A DNA stretch of 53,472 bases from an uncultured Bacilli bacterium (GCA_934096945.1 CAKOND010000009.1:1-53472), one strand, 5' to 3'; shown: positions 34,212 to 42,973, numbered from the stretch's first letter. The notes: generated by a model from the sequence alone, not told the origin. Translations and numbers: made by a program.

Positions 34212-34232
34212 GATTAAAAAAGATCTTTAATC
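34212..34232. repeat. Small inverted repeat in the gap after the signal peptidase gene
   Basis: GATTAAA / TTTAATC around AAAGATC. It lies just after the stop of the lipoprotein gene on the minus strand and may be a weak terminator. Otherwise the 284-nt gap 33968-34251 shows no gene. Confidence 0.35.
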
Positions 34233-34251
34233 ATTGCTATAAAAACATTTT

Positions 34252-35076
34252 TTATTTTTGTATAAAAGTAATTTCCTTATCAATTGTTCTTACTGTATAA
34301 CTATCATTACTTTCAGTATCAAAACCTACATATACTAGCGAATTCATATATTGTCTTAAGTAATCATTTTTTACAAAATCATAATTACATTTAATATCAG
34401 CGTATTCAAGGCACTCTTTATTTGTAATGGACTTAATATATACATTTTTATCAGTAAGTATATAACTTGTATCAAATCTTTGTATTTTTTCTTCTCCAAA
34501 ATCTTTAAATAATTCATTGTTTATTATGTTATATCTATAAAATCCTTCCTCAGAAGTATATGTTCTTTCTATGTTTACTCTATATAGTTTACCATCATTT
34601 TTCAGAACTAAAAAATCCATTATTATATCACTAACCGCAGTGTAAGCACCTGTATAAGCGTATTTAACATCATCATTAAACAAATAATCAGGAATATCGT
34701 TGTATTCTTTTTCGCGAAATTTTATTTCATTATCATAAACATTAGTTATTTCATAAATTTTGTTATTGGTTGAAACTATAAAAATGACATCCATGCCACT
34801 AAAATTTAATATCTTCGCTGGTTTAAAATTAATATCATATTTTTTGCAATTTTCATTTGTTTCACTAAACTTTTTATTGCTTAATAAATATATTGTTCCA
34901 TCATTGGTAATAAAATAATCGTTTTTATATACCAATACATTCTTTAAAGCTCTACAAGTAGTTTTAACTTTAACTTCATCATTTTTTATATAACCTTCCA
35001 TAAAAATATCATCCTTGAAATTTTTACAACCAGTAAGTGTTAGGAGTGTTAAAATAATTATAATAATCTTTTTCAT
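34252..35076 (-). CDS. Lipoprotein with beta-propeller-like repeats
   Basis: A 274-aa protein with a lipoprotein signal peptide (MKKIIIIILTLLTLTGC; lipobox LTGC, mature Cys17). The mature part repeats a pattern of a display-like strand: YFITNDGTIYLL, VSTNNKIYEIT, LVLKNDGKLYRVN and YILTDKNVYIKS, each about 45-65 residues apart. This suggests an RCC1/WD-like beta structure on the outer face of the membrane. I know no named family. Single gene. The following 355-nt gap shows no clear gene. Confidence 0.7.
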   Translation of the reverse strand: MKKIIIIILTLLTLTGCKNFKDDIFMEGYIKNDEVKVKTTCRALKNVLVYKNDYFITNDGTIYLLSNKKFSETNENCKKYDINFKPAKILNFSGMDVIFIVSTNNKIYEITNVYDNEIKFREKEYNDIPDYLFNDDVKYAYTGAYTAVSDIIMDFLVLKNDGKLYRVNIERTYTSEEGFYRYNIINNELFKDFGEEKIQRFDTSYILTDKNVYIKSITNKECLEYADIKCNYDFVKNDYLRQYMNSLVYVGFDTESNDSYTVRTIDKEITFIQK

Positions 35077-35391
35077 ATAAAAAAATCACACCTTTTTACA
35101 GATATAGTATAACATAGTTAGAAAAAAAAGTCATTATTATAAATTTACATTGTTAAAATTTTTTAAATGATACTAAAAATATGTATATTAATTATGGTAA
35201 AGATAATAAAGAAAATGCGTTAAAATTTGTTCAAAATATAATATGTATAAATTTATTTGGATATAAAATATTATAAATAAATTTGCAAAATTACTAAAGA
35301 AAAAGGATAGTTATTTTTTACTGGATCACGAATTAACAAATATCCCGTATAACAATTTAGTTTATCTATGTAATTGTGATCTAAAAAGTAA
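35077..35391. other. Gap without a convincing gene
   Basis: AT-rich stretch between the lipoprotein gene and tRNA-Cys. The plus strand has two short open stretches in different frames (about 35182-35275 and 35267-35442), the second reading as HELTNIPYNNLVYLC. It could be decayed coding sequence, but such lengths also arise by chance at this base composition. Confidence 0.3.
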
Positions 35392-35417
35392 CAAAAAAAA
35401 GAAGGCTTTGCCTTCCT
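35392..35417 (-). terminator. Terminator of tRNA-Cys
   Basis: GAAGGC-AAA-GCCTTC on the minus strand followed by eight T residues. Confidence 0.9.
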
Positions 35418-35431
35418 TAAAATTGCCTAAT

Positions 35432-35506
35432 TGGAGGATCTAGTCGGATTTGAACCAACGATCAGGGAGTTGCAGTCCCACGCCTTAGCCACTTGGCTAT
35501 AGATCC
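35432..35506 (-). tRNA. trnC: tRNA-Cys (anticodon GCA)
   Basis: A 75-nt cloverleaf with encoded CCA. Acceptor GGATCTA / TAGATCC with U73, anticodon loop CTGCAAC (GCA), T-arm loop GTTCAAATC. A separate transcription unit with its own promoter and terminator. U73 and GCA are the main cysteinyl-tRNA synthetase identity elements. Confidence 0.97.
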
Positions 35507-35544
35507 ACTTGCGAATTAACTGATAAATTAATCCGTGTAAGTTA

Positions 35545-35573
35545 ATTTTACACTAATATGTTTTTTTTGTCAA
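35545..35573 (-). promoter_or_regulatory. tRNA-Cys promoter
   Basis: Perfect TTGACA, 17-nt spacer, TAAAAT on the minus strand, 39 nt before the tRNA 5' end. Confidence 0.75.
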
Positions 35574-35664
35574 TTAGATTGTGCCATTTTATAGGACTTA
35601 CTTTATATTTTATGTGCAAAAGCAAAAAATTATTAACATTAAATAATTTTTTTGATGTTTATAA

Positions 35665-36096
35665 CTACTTAGCACAAACATCACTATTCCAATAATTTTT
35701 GCTAATATAAATTTTTTTTGATATTTTATTATTTTCTAACATTTTATTACATACAATTACGATTAACTCACCACTTTTGTATATTTTAGTTCCTCCATCT
35801 TCTAAAGTATTACTTTTTGTTTCTTTATCTAACTTACTTGTGAAATTATCTAAAGAATTTTTGCTTAAATATTCATTTAAAGATATTTTATTATCGTCTT
35901 TAGTTAAGTTTATATCTTTATAGCAGGCTAGAAAAATACTTTTTTCATCATCATTATAGTACTTTGTTTCATTACTGCATTCAGTGATTCCTATCGGAGT
36001 TATTTCATATCCGTCAACTAATAATTTCTCGTTTTCTTTTTGACAGCCGCTTAAAAACAAAATGAGTAATGATAATAATATTGTTTTTTTTAACTT
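35665..36096 (-). pseudogene. Small lipoprotein gene without a normal start codon
   Basis: The frame reads KLKKTILLSLLILFLSGCQ, a typical lipoprotein signal peptide with lipobox LSGC, then about 125 residues of extracytoplasmic protein with three cysteines. No ATG or GTG exists in the signal peptide: the codon where Met is expected (before KKTILL) is TTA, and a stop lies just upstream. The only alternative start, TTG at 36060, would cut the signal peptide to five residues. There is no ribosome binding site either. It is therefore probably a decayed gene, although use of a rare start codon is possible. Function unknown. Confidence 0.5.
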
Positions 36097-36136
36097 TTAT
36101 TAATATATCATATTTTTTTATTAATCAGTAGTGAAC

Positions 36137-37741
36137 TTATTTTAACTTTATTGAATAACTTCTATTTCTTATTGTTACTAATAAATTAACATAATCAGAG
36201 TCTTTAACTTTTCCATTAACTTGTAACACTAATTTGTTTTTTAGATTTGGAGGATTAACATATTTAGCTTCCACAATTTCTTTCTTTCCTAAATATTCAA
36301 ATTCAACTTCAATAAAATTGCTTGCAAAGGATCCTATACCATTTATATTCATATAAGATGGAGCTTTGTTATCTAAATTTAATTCATAATCTAGTACAAT
36401 TAAAATTAATTTATTTTGATATGTAACGTCTGATATTACAACATCAGTATAAATACGGCATGTATCTTGATAACAATTTTCATAATTATATTCATATCTA
36501 TTGGTAAATGTGGGATTATTTACTTTAAAAGCACTATTTTTTAACATTGTACCTGCTAGCGATAGCCTTTCATTTAAACCGGCATTTCTAACTATTTCAG
36601 TATTTTCGTATAGTGAAGGCTTAAGTTTTATTGTTATTGTTTTAGCTAAAAAATCTTTGCTCTTAAGTGAATATCCTTTATAGAGTACTATTTTAAAGTT
36701 ACTATTTTTATATTTTTGATCTACTTCATAAGCCATAATGAATGTTTTAGATGTTTTGGCATAAATTACATCGTTCATATATGGATCGCCATAATCTAAA
36801 AATGAATTTCCTAAATTTAATGATGGATATTTATAATTAAAACCATAATATAATTTAAAATTATTATAATCGATTCTTTTTTCTGTGCTAGAATTGTTTG
36901 TAACTTCAAAACGTATTACAACATAGTATTTATCTTTTTCAATTATATGACCTTTTAAATCTAGGTTAGTAATTATGCTATCTTTTATATTATAACTTAA
37001 ACTATCTAATGAAAAAGTATGGTTTTCTCTGTAAGTATATTTTACTTTTTCAGTATTTTTATAAATTAGAAAACCAATTATAATTACAAGTACTGCTCCG
37101 ATAATATAGATAACTTTTTTATTTTCAAGATAATAGTATTTTAATTCACGAATAAATCTTCTTATTTTTCTTTCAGCTTTATATGTTTGAAAATTCAAAT
37201 TTAGTTCGATTTCTTCGCTGTCCTTATCTGTAATTTCTAATTCTTTTAAATCACTTTTGAAATTAAATTTTTTAACATCAAACCCTAGACTTCTAATTAG
37301 CATTAGCAAACAGAAAAAGTATGATGGATAATAGATAATATTAGCTAAATCTCGGTAAGTTCTAGCGCTTGCCGCAGACCATAGGCCTTTAGAAAGATTA
37401 CTAATTAAAAATGCAGTTATGATTATAAATACTAGTAAAATTATATAATAAAGAATCGTAAAGAAATACATTCTAGTTGGTTTCTTTTTGGTTTTTAGAA
37501 GTATGTAGACTGCAGTTAAAATAAGAATTGCAGCAATTATTGAAATATAGAGCCATGGACTTATCGTGGTACTTACTAAATTTTCTGTTACTGATACACT
37601 ATAGTTATTGGCAATATATTCACGAAAGAAAACTACTACCTGACGTGTTTCAAATATTATAAAACCTGTTAATATCATTAATAATATATGAATTCTACGA
37701 AAGTTTTTAATTAAAAATGCATATGGTTTTTTTAGTATCAT
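36137..37741 (-). CDS. Membrane protein with large extracytoplasmic domain, unknown
   Basis: A 534-aa protein. Four N-terminal helices (about residues 15-165) are followed by a basic cytoplasmic stretch with ELEITDKDSEEIELNL, a fifth helix (about 208-228) and a soluble domain of about 300 residues facing outward. Parts of that domain (YVVIRFEVTNNSSTEKRIDY, TFIMAYEVDQKYKNSNFKIV) resemble the beta-sandwich of DUF4352-like extracellular domains. The start codon region has no strong ribosome binding site except AAGGGC. Single gene. No assigned function. Confidence 0.6.
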   Translation of the reverse strand: MILKKPYAFLIKNFRRIHILLMILTGFIIFETRQVVVFFREYIANNYSVSVTENLVSTTISPWLYISIIAAILILTAVYILLKTKKKPTRMYFFTILYYIILLVFIIITAFLISNLSKGLWSAASARTYRDLANIIYYPSYFFCLLMLIRSLGFDVKKFNFKSDLKELEITDKDSEEIELNLNFQTYKAERKIRRFIRELKYYYLENKKVIYIIGAVLVIIIGFLIYKNTEKVKYTYRENHTFSLDSLSYNIKDSIITNLDLKGHIIEKDKYYVVIRFEVTNNSSTEKRIDYNNFKLYYGFNYKYPSLNLGNSFLDYGDPYMNDVIYAKTSKTFIMAYEVDQKYKNSNFKIVLYKGYSLKSKDFLAKTITIKLKPSLYENTEIVRNAGLNERLSLAGTMLKNSAFKVNNPTFTNRYEYNYENCYQDTCRIYTDVVISDVTYQNKLILIVLDYELNLDNKAPSYMNINGIGSFASNFIEVEFEYLGKKEIVEAKYVNPPNLKNKLVLQVNGKVKDSDYVNLLVTIRNRSYSIKLK

Positions 37742-37802
37742 AGTATCAAGCCCTTTACTAAGATAATTTTATCAAAAAAAACAACCTTTTGTAAAGTTGT
37801 TT

Positions 37803-38252
37803 CTATCTTTTTGCTATTAATACTTGATCTTTTAGTAAATAAATTGTCTCATTTTGATTAAGTAAGTCAAGTTTTGATATTTTAAACATATTACTTACTG
37901 TATCTAAAGTGTCTCCTTCAGCTGTTATGTAGTAACTATAACCATTTTTAGGTATTAAAAGTTCTTGACCAGGATATATATAATCTTCCATTTCAAGGCC
38001 ATTTAAAGCTGCAAGTAATGTAGGATTTATATTGTATTTTTCTGCAATTTTATAAAGTGAGTCTCCGCTTTCTATAACATAGGTATTAAAATATTTTTCT
38101 TCATTCTTGGGAACTATTATTTCTTGTCCTATTCTTAGACCTTCTCCATAATATAAGTTATTTATTCTGATTAATTCCTCTGGAGAAATATTAAATTTAC
38201 TGGCTAAAGTTTTGATATTTTCTCCTTCTTTTACTAAATATTTATCAAACAC
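37803..38252 (-). CDS. Triple-LysM protein without signal peptide
   Basis: A 149-aa protein made of three LysM units of about 45-50 residues: YLVKEGENIKTLASKFNI, TYVIESGDSLYKIAEKYNI and YYITAEGDTLDTVSNMFKI, each ending in a GQE.IVPKN-type turn. LysM units bind N-acetylglucosamine in peptidoglycan. No signal peptide or membrane helix is visible, as in spore-coat or phage-type LysM proteins. GTG start at 38252 follows AGGAG at 7 nt. How it meets its ligand is unclear. It lies with other envelope-related genes. Confidence 0.88.
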   Translation of the reverse strand: MFDKYLVKEGENIKTLASKFNISPEELIRINNLYYGEGLRIGQEIIVPKNEEKYFNTYVIESGDSLYKIAEKYNINPTLLAALNGLEMEDYIYPGQELLIPKNGYSYYITAEGDTLDTVSNMFKISKLDLLNQNETIYLLKDQVLIAKR

Positions 38253-38294
38253 ATTATCACTCCTAGTATAAAGTATGTTTAATTTTTGATTTGG

Positions 38295-39362
38295 TTAAAA
38301 GATAAATATCATATTGCTGTTGTTAAATTCCCATTCACTATATTTAAGTAATGGTGTTTCTCCTTTTAAAGGGTTAAAATGGTATAGTGTATCTTTTGAT
38401 ATATAATAAACATCGAAATTTTCTGCTTTTATTATTTTATTTACAGATAGATTTGTTACTAAATATTTGTCGTTTGCATATAACTTATTATCTTTGAGCG
38501 TATAATTAAATACACTTTCTTTAGTAAATTCTAGCTTATTATTTTTTAGTTTTTGATTGGTAACACTTTCCCATTTACCATTATTCATAATTTGATACTT
38601 TGTTTTATAAATATCATATTTCTTTAAGTCAAAATAGTACTCTAACTCATTTTTATAGTCATATAAATATACTTTATTTTTGTAATCGCCTAGAAAATAA
38701 CTATCAAAGTAAACATCATAACGTAATTTAAAATCTTTTGTTTTGCCATTTTCTTTGTTAATAAGATATATTTTAGTAAATTTATAATTTTCATTATAAT
38801 TTGGAACAATTAAATATTTACCTGTTTGATAAATAAGATTTAAGTTATAAATATCTTTGTCAAAAAGCTTGATACTCGTAGTTTTTTTGTTACTTAAGTA
38901 AATAAATTCGTGATAATTCCATAAAAAGAAAGTATTATTATTAAGATTATCTACTTTAATATTTTTGTAATTTGAGTTTTCTTTAAAAGTTGTTTCTTCA
39001 TGTGGATAATAAAAGTTTTCTTTATTACTACATACATCATATAAAGATATTTTAGAGCTTACAAAAGATAAACATGTATTTTCATCTAGCATATTTACTT
39101 TAATATCATTTATTAATTTTCTTTTATTTGTGTATTTATCAAAACTTATTATTTCATAATCTTTGGCTTCATAACTAATTAAAAATGAATAGTATTTTTC
39201 TTTCTTATGATACTTTTCTGTTACATCAAAATCATTTATTTTGTATTTTAATGTATAGCTATGTTTAAAATTTAAGAAAAAAAGAAATATAACGAATATT
39301 AATATTAAAAATATGATTAAATTTCTTAATTTTTTGATGTTATTTGTTTTCAATTTGGCCAT
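38295..39362 (-). CDS. Single-pass membrane protein, possibly beta-propeller
   Basis: A 355-aa protein with one helix near the N-terminus (about residues 11-31) and an outward soluble part made almost entirely of short strands rich in Tyr, Asn and Lys. Recurrent pieces such as YLSNKKTTSIKLFDKD, KIYLINKENGKTKDF and KVYLYDYKNELEYYF have the look of propeller blades. Its start overlaps the end of the PH-domain gene by 23 nt, so translation is probably coupled. Function unknown. Confidence 0.6.
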   Translation of the reverse strand: MAKLKTNNIKKLRNLIIFLILIFVIFLFFLNFKHSYTLKYKINDFDVTEKYHKKEKYYSFLISYEAKDYEIISFDKYTNKRKLINDIKVNMLDENTCLSFVSSKISLYDVCSNKENFYYPHEETTFKENSNYKNIKVDNLNNNTFFLWNYHEFIYLSNKKTTSIKLFDKDIYNLNLIYQTGKYLIVPNYNENYKFTKIYLINKENGKTKDFKLRYDVYFDSYFLGDYKNKVYLYDYKNELEYYFDLKKYDIYKTKYQIMNNGKWESVTNQKLKNNKLEFTKESVFNYTLKDNKLYANDKYLVTNLSVNKIIKAENFDVYYISKDTLYHFNPLKGETPLLKYSEWEFNNSNMIFIF

Positions 39363-39780
39363 ATTTTTGTTTTTCTTCCATCATCATTTCCGTTATATTT
39401 GTTTCTATTTCATCTAGACCACTTTTTGATAAATTTGATATTGTAACTTCTTCTTTGACAGTATCGATTTTAATTTGTCCCCATAGTAAGCCTTGATATA
39501 CTAATAAGTCATTGTATAAATCTGGTGTGATTGAACTTAAGAAGTAGCCCCAGACAACACGTTTTTGACCAATTAAAATTCTTTTATTAGTTAAAACTAC
39601 TACACATGTTTGAAATAATTCGTAAAACTTATCATTTTTTTGACCAGCGAAAGCAAATACTACTTCTTCACCTGGATTTAAATGTTTTTCAACTACTGCA
39701 CAATGATCTTTTAGATTCCATACTACTCCACCTGGATGTCTTCGTTTAAAATCTAATGCTTTATCATATACTTGTCCCAT
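39340..39780 (-). CDS. Small bacterial PH-like domain protein
   Basis: A 146-aa soluble protein. The centre (NPGEEVVFAFAGQKN, CVVVLTNKRILIGQKRVVWG, YFLSSITPDLYND) has the strand pattern and the VLTNKRI signature of bacterial pleckstrin-homology-like (bPH) domains. No membrane segment. ATG at 39780 follows AGGTGATAGTA; a GTG 9 nt upstream overlaps the ribosome binding site. First gene of a pair with the membrane protein at 38295. Role unknown. Confidence 0.75.
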   Translation of the reverse strand: MGQVYDKALDFKRRHPGGVVWNLKDHCAVVEKHLNPGEEVVFAFAGQKNDKFYELFQTCVVVLTNKRILIGQKRVVWGYFLSSITPDLYNDLLVYQGLLWGQIKIDTVKEEVTISNLSKSGLDEIETNITEMMMEEKQKYGQIENK

Positions 39781-39829
39781 TACTATCACCTAGTTATATT
39801 TTATAATATTTTTTATAATTTGGCAATTG

Positions 39830-40765
39830 TTAGTTTAAATATTTACTATATACCCAACGATTATTGTAGATTTGTGTCCAGTTACGTTCTTCTTTAATTA
39901 CTGATACAGTTGTATTTTTGGGTATTCTATAAAGTATTATATTTCCATTTGGTTTATTTCTTACATTTAATAGGGCTGCGGTTGTTTTCTTTGATTCATA
40001 GTATAGTTTAGGCTTATCTTTTGTTAAATATACACTAGATACATACTCTTTATCACTTAGTTTTGCCCAGCCGTTATTAATTTCTAAAACTTCTATTTTT
40101 GTATTTTTGGCAAGTAAGTTAACAAATTTATATGTACTACTTGGACCATACCTAACATTTAAATTAGCGGTTGTATAATAAGTATTGTTTACAACGGGTT
40201 CATTTGTTAAGTCTACGAAATTTAGATTTCTATTATTTTTTACAGTTGTAAAATTTTTATCAATAAACATTCCTTGTTCGGGTTTAATATTATATTCTGT
40301 TGTTTTTAAAATCCATAATCCAAAATTATTTTTAATCCATCCCGAACCTGACATTTTACCACGTCCAAGTGTTATATGAAAATGAGGACCTGTTGCAAAT
40401 CCATCTGCTCCTTTGGGAAATATAGCTTCACCACGTTTATAAATCTTACCTTTATAAATATTTCTTAAATCTTTATCTTCAGGATGCACTACCATAATAG
40501 TAACAAAATCTGTAAATGTCGGAGTAACTACGGGGCTTGTACTTTCAAGCCATATTGTATTTGATGCTCTAAGTCCAACACCATAAACTTTTTTAACTAT
40601 CATTTCATCACATGGACAGTAAAAGTAACTGTTGTTACCACTTCCACATGCATCATCTATTGGGTAATCTTTTAGGTTACCTTCACTATGTCTTTTGTGA
40701 GTAAAATTATCATCATAACCTTGAGTTATATTCATTATTTTAAGTGGATAAATTAGATAATTCAT
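39830..40765 (-). CDS. M23-like peptidase with two SH3 domains (endolysin-like)
   Basis: A 311-aa protein. The N-terminal half resembles an M23 metallopeptidase: an early His (HKRHSEG), DDACGSGNNS and the C-terminal zinc motif GPHFHITLGRG. Two bacterial SH3 domains follow: TANLNVRYGPSSTYKFVNLL with NGWAKLSDKEYVSS, and TAALLNVRNKPNG with NWTQIYNNRWVYS. No signal peptide is present, so it looks like a phage-type endolysin or an autolysin released by another route. Ribosome binding site GAGGTGAAGAAAT. Single gene, no phage genes around it. Confidence 0.78.
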   Translation of the reverse strand: MNYLIYPLKIMNITQGYDDNFTHKRHSEGNLKDYPIDDACGSGNNSYFYCPCDEMIVKKVYGVGLRASNTIWLESTSPVVTPTFTDFVTIMVVHPEDKDLRNIYKGKIYKRGEAIFPKGADGFATGPHFHITLGRGKMSGSGWIKNNFGLWILKTTEYNIKPEQGMFIDKNFTTVKNNRNLNFVDLTNEPVVNNTYYTTANLNVRYGPSSTYKFVNLLAKNTKIEVLEINNGWAKLSDKEYVSSVYLTKDKPKLYYESKKTTAALLNVRNKPNGNIILYRIPKNTTVSVIKEERNWTQIYNNRWVYSKYLN

Positions 40766-40819
40766 ATTTCTTCACCTCTACTATAATATATGAACTAGTC
40801 CATTTTTCTTAAAGTGCAT

Positions 40820-40848
40820 TTGTCATAGAAAGATTTTGATGATATAAT
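40820..40848 (+). promoter_or_regulatory. Promoter of the first PlsC-type gene
   Basis: TTGTCA, 17-nt spacer, TATAAT with TGA extension. The expected transcription start (about 40855) is only about 9 nt from the ATG, so the mRNA may be nearly leaderless. Confidence 0.65.
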
Positions 40849-40863
40849 TATTTTGTGATATTT

Positions 40864-41619
40864 ATGAATAAAATTTATTATTATGATGATTTTGATAGTG
40901 ATGTTGTTAAGTCTAAAAATCAAGAATATGTTTTAAAAGGAAATTATAAATGGATACATAAAAATGTATTTTATAAAATATGGTCTTACATTTTGTATGT
41001 TATATTTTTTGTATTTAGTTTTATATATGCTAAATTAATTTTACGTGTTAGTATTAAAAATAGAAAAGTTTTGAGAGGTAAAAATAGTTATTACTTATAT
41101 ATTAATCATACTCAAGAAATGGGTGATGCTTTTGTGCCACCAATTATTACTAGATATAAAAGACCTTATTATATTGTTAATAAGGCAAATCTAGGGATAC
41201 CTATTTTGGGTAAATTACTTCCTTCATTAGGTGCTATTGTTATACCTGATAAAATTCATGATATGTTAAAATTTAGAAAAGCTCTTAAATATTATGGCAA
41301 GAAACATCCAATTGTGGTTTATCCTGAAGCTCATGTTTGGCCGTATTATACTAAAATTAGACCTTTTAATACAAGTAGTTTTCAACTTGCTGTGGAAGAT
41401 GAAAAAGAAGTGTATTGTGCCACAACAACTTATCAAAAAAGTAAGTTTTTTAAAAGACCAAAGATTGTTATTTATGTTGATGGACCTTTTGTATGCAATG
41501 AAAATTTAAGTAAAAAAGAAAAAGTAAAGAAATTAGAAAATTTAGTACATGATAAAATGACTTATAGGAGTAAAAATTCTAATATAGAATACGTGACATA
41601 TAAAAAGAAAGATAATTAA
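40864..41619 (+). CDS. PlsC-type lysophospholipid acyltransferase
   Basis: A 251-aa membrane-associated acyltransferase. One hydrophobic segment (about residues 39-63) precedes the acyltransferase domain. Catalytic block YINHTQEMGDAF has His and Asp separated by five residues instead of the usual four. Later blocks are YIVNKANLGIPILGKL, GAIVIPD and VYPEAHVWPYYTKIRPF (the EGTR-like block). It probably acylates a lysophosphatidate or glycolipid. No ribosome binding site precedes ATG 40864 (a GTG lies 9 nt upstream), and the promoter ends very close. Its last codons lie inside the 102-bp direct repeat. Confidence 0.8.
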   Translation: MNKIYYYDDFDSDVVKSKNQEYVLKGNYKWIHKNVFYKIWSYILYVIFFVFSFIYAKLILRVSIKNRKVLRGKNSYYLYINHTQEMGDAFVPPIITRYKRPYYIVNKANLGIPILGKLLPSLGAIVIPDKIHDMLKFRKALKYYGKKHPIVVYPEAHVWPYYTKIRPFNTSSFQLAVEDEKEVYCATTTYQKSKFFKRPKIVIYVDGPFVCNENLSKKEKVKKLENLVHDKMTYRSKNSNIEYVTYKKKDN

Positions 41620-41703
41620 ATATCTTTCCAACCTGCAATATCACTTATATCAAACTCATATTTTAATTTCTTATTGTAAGCATCTTCGTATGCTTTTTTT
41701 CTT
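41602..41703. repeat. 102-bp direct repeat, copy A
   Basis: Matches 42960-43061 in direct orientation with two mismatches. It contains the last codons of the first PlsC-type gene and a 3'-terminal fragment of the second PlsC-type gene. Confidence 0.95.
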
Positions 41704-41705
41704 AG
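41620..41705 (-). pseudogene. 3'-terminal fragment of the second PlsC-type gene
   Basis: The minus strand encodes the last 28 residues of the acyltransferase found intact at 42974-43837 (KKAYEDAYNKKLKYEFDI, then SDIAGWKDI and the stop). There is no further similarity upstream. It is a by-product of the duplication that made the 102-bp repeat. Confidence 0.9.
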
Positions 41706-41717
41706 TGTTATTATCCC

Positions 41718-41746
41718 TTGCATACTATAACAATTAATTATATAAT
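41718..41746 (+). promoter_or_regulatory. Promoter of the S41-like gene
   Basis: TTGCAT, 17-nt spacer, TATAAT, 30 nt before the start codon. Confidence 0.7.
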
Positions 41747-41776
41747 TAATTTATAGGTTTTAATACGGAGGTTTAA

Positions 41777-42973
41777 ATGAAACAAAAATATATAGAAGAC
41801 TTAAATTATTTTTTAAATTTTGCTGAACAAAAAAGAGGCAAAAAACTTGACAAAAAATTTCCAAATGAATTGGTGCATTTAGATTTTTATTTTCTTCATA
41901 ATAGAGATGAATTAAATGATTTTATTAAAAAGTATGAAAATGAACATATTATAAATGACGATTATGATTTTTATTATTTTATGAAATGCGTTATAAAGTT
42001 TATGTGTGGAAAATTAGATGCTCATACCACTATTTCTATGAAAAATGATAATAATTATTATCCCATTTATTTTTTAGCAACTTGTGATAAAATTTATGTT
42101 CATAAATGTAATGATAATAGTTTTAATTTTAGTGAATTACAAGAAATTAATGGGATAAAAACTCAGCAAATTATTAATGAACTTGAAAAATGTACAAACT
42201 ATGGGTCTTATCCTTGGTTTTTAACAAAACTTGATTTTAGTTTGTGTAATAAAAATACTTTATTATCATTACCTAGTATAAATAGTGATACTAAGGTTAT
42301 AGAATACAAAACATCAAAAGGAATTATTAAATATGATTTAGATACAGATTATTCTAAAGAATTTTCCATATTTAATAATAGTGAATTTAAACAATTAATA
42401 GTTAAAGATAATACACTCATAATTAAATATCCTAGTTGTAGTTCTAACTTTGTTCCTAATATTAAAAATATAAAGAAAATTCTTAATGAAAATAGTATAG
42501 ATAATATCATATTAGATTTACGTGGTAATACTGGTGGTAATTCGACTTTAATTAAACCTCTTGTAAAATTTTTGGGATGTTCTAAGCTAAATTTAACAAC
42601 ATTAGTAGATAAATATGTTTTTTCAAGTGGAAGATTTGCTGTTATCGATATGATGAAAATTGGCAGCAAAATAGTTGGTGAAGAAATAGGTACCCCGATT
42701 AATTGTTTTGGTTATGTATCAGGAAATGGAACAACCCCGAATACTAATTTAAATTTTAATTTTGCAAAAGTTTATTGGTATTGTGATGAAAAAACCAAAA
42801 CTATGAAAGGTGTATATACTAAAAGGGCATTACATAAAAAAGAAAAAGATTTTTTTACACCAAAATATTTAGAATTAGATTATAATATTAAGTTAACTTT
42901 AAATGATTATAAAAATAATAGTAAGGATATGATGTTAGATAAATGTATTGAATGGATTAAAAAAGAAAGATAA
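41777..42973 (+). CDS. S41-family (C-terminal processing peptidase-like) protein
   Basis: A 398-aa protein without signal peptide. An N-terminal helical part precedes a strand-rich middle region (about residues 95-205) and the S41 core: NIILDLRGNTGGNSTLIKPL (about 242-261), then VFSSGRFAVIDMMKIGSKIV with the candidate nucleophile Ser in SSG (about 282), and VGEEIGTPINCFG. The fold looks complete, but the usual Glu/Lys partners cannot be located with certainty. Ribosome binding site CGGAGGTTTAA. Its last codons lie in the 102-bp repeat. The unit between the two repeats contains this gene and nothing else. Confidence 0.72.
   Translation: MKQKYIEDLNYFLNFAEQKRGKKLDKKFPNELVHLDFYFLHNRDELNDFIKKYENEHIINDDYDFYYFMKCVIKFMCGKLDAHTTISMKNDNNYYPIYFLATCDKIYVHKCNDNSFNFSELQEINGIKTQQIINELEKCTNYGSYPWFLTKLDFSLCNKNTLLSLPSINSDTKVIEYKTSKGIIKYDLDTDYSKEFSIFNNSEFKQLIVKDNTLIIKYPSCSSNFVPNIKNIKKILNENSIDNIILDLRGNTGGNSTLIKPLVKFLGCSKLNLTTLVDKYVFSSGRFAVIDMMKIGSKIVGEEIGTPINCFGYVSGNGTTPNTNLNFNFAKVYWYCDEKTKTMKGVYTKRALHKKEKDFFTPKYLELDYNIKLTLNDYKNNSKDMMLDKCIEWIKKER

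Noticed and set aside
35182..35442. Short open stretches on the plus strand between the lipoprotein gene and tRNA-Cys
   Set aside because: They lie in different frames, lack starts and ribosome binding sites, and the second runs into the tRNA. Chance cannot be excluded.
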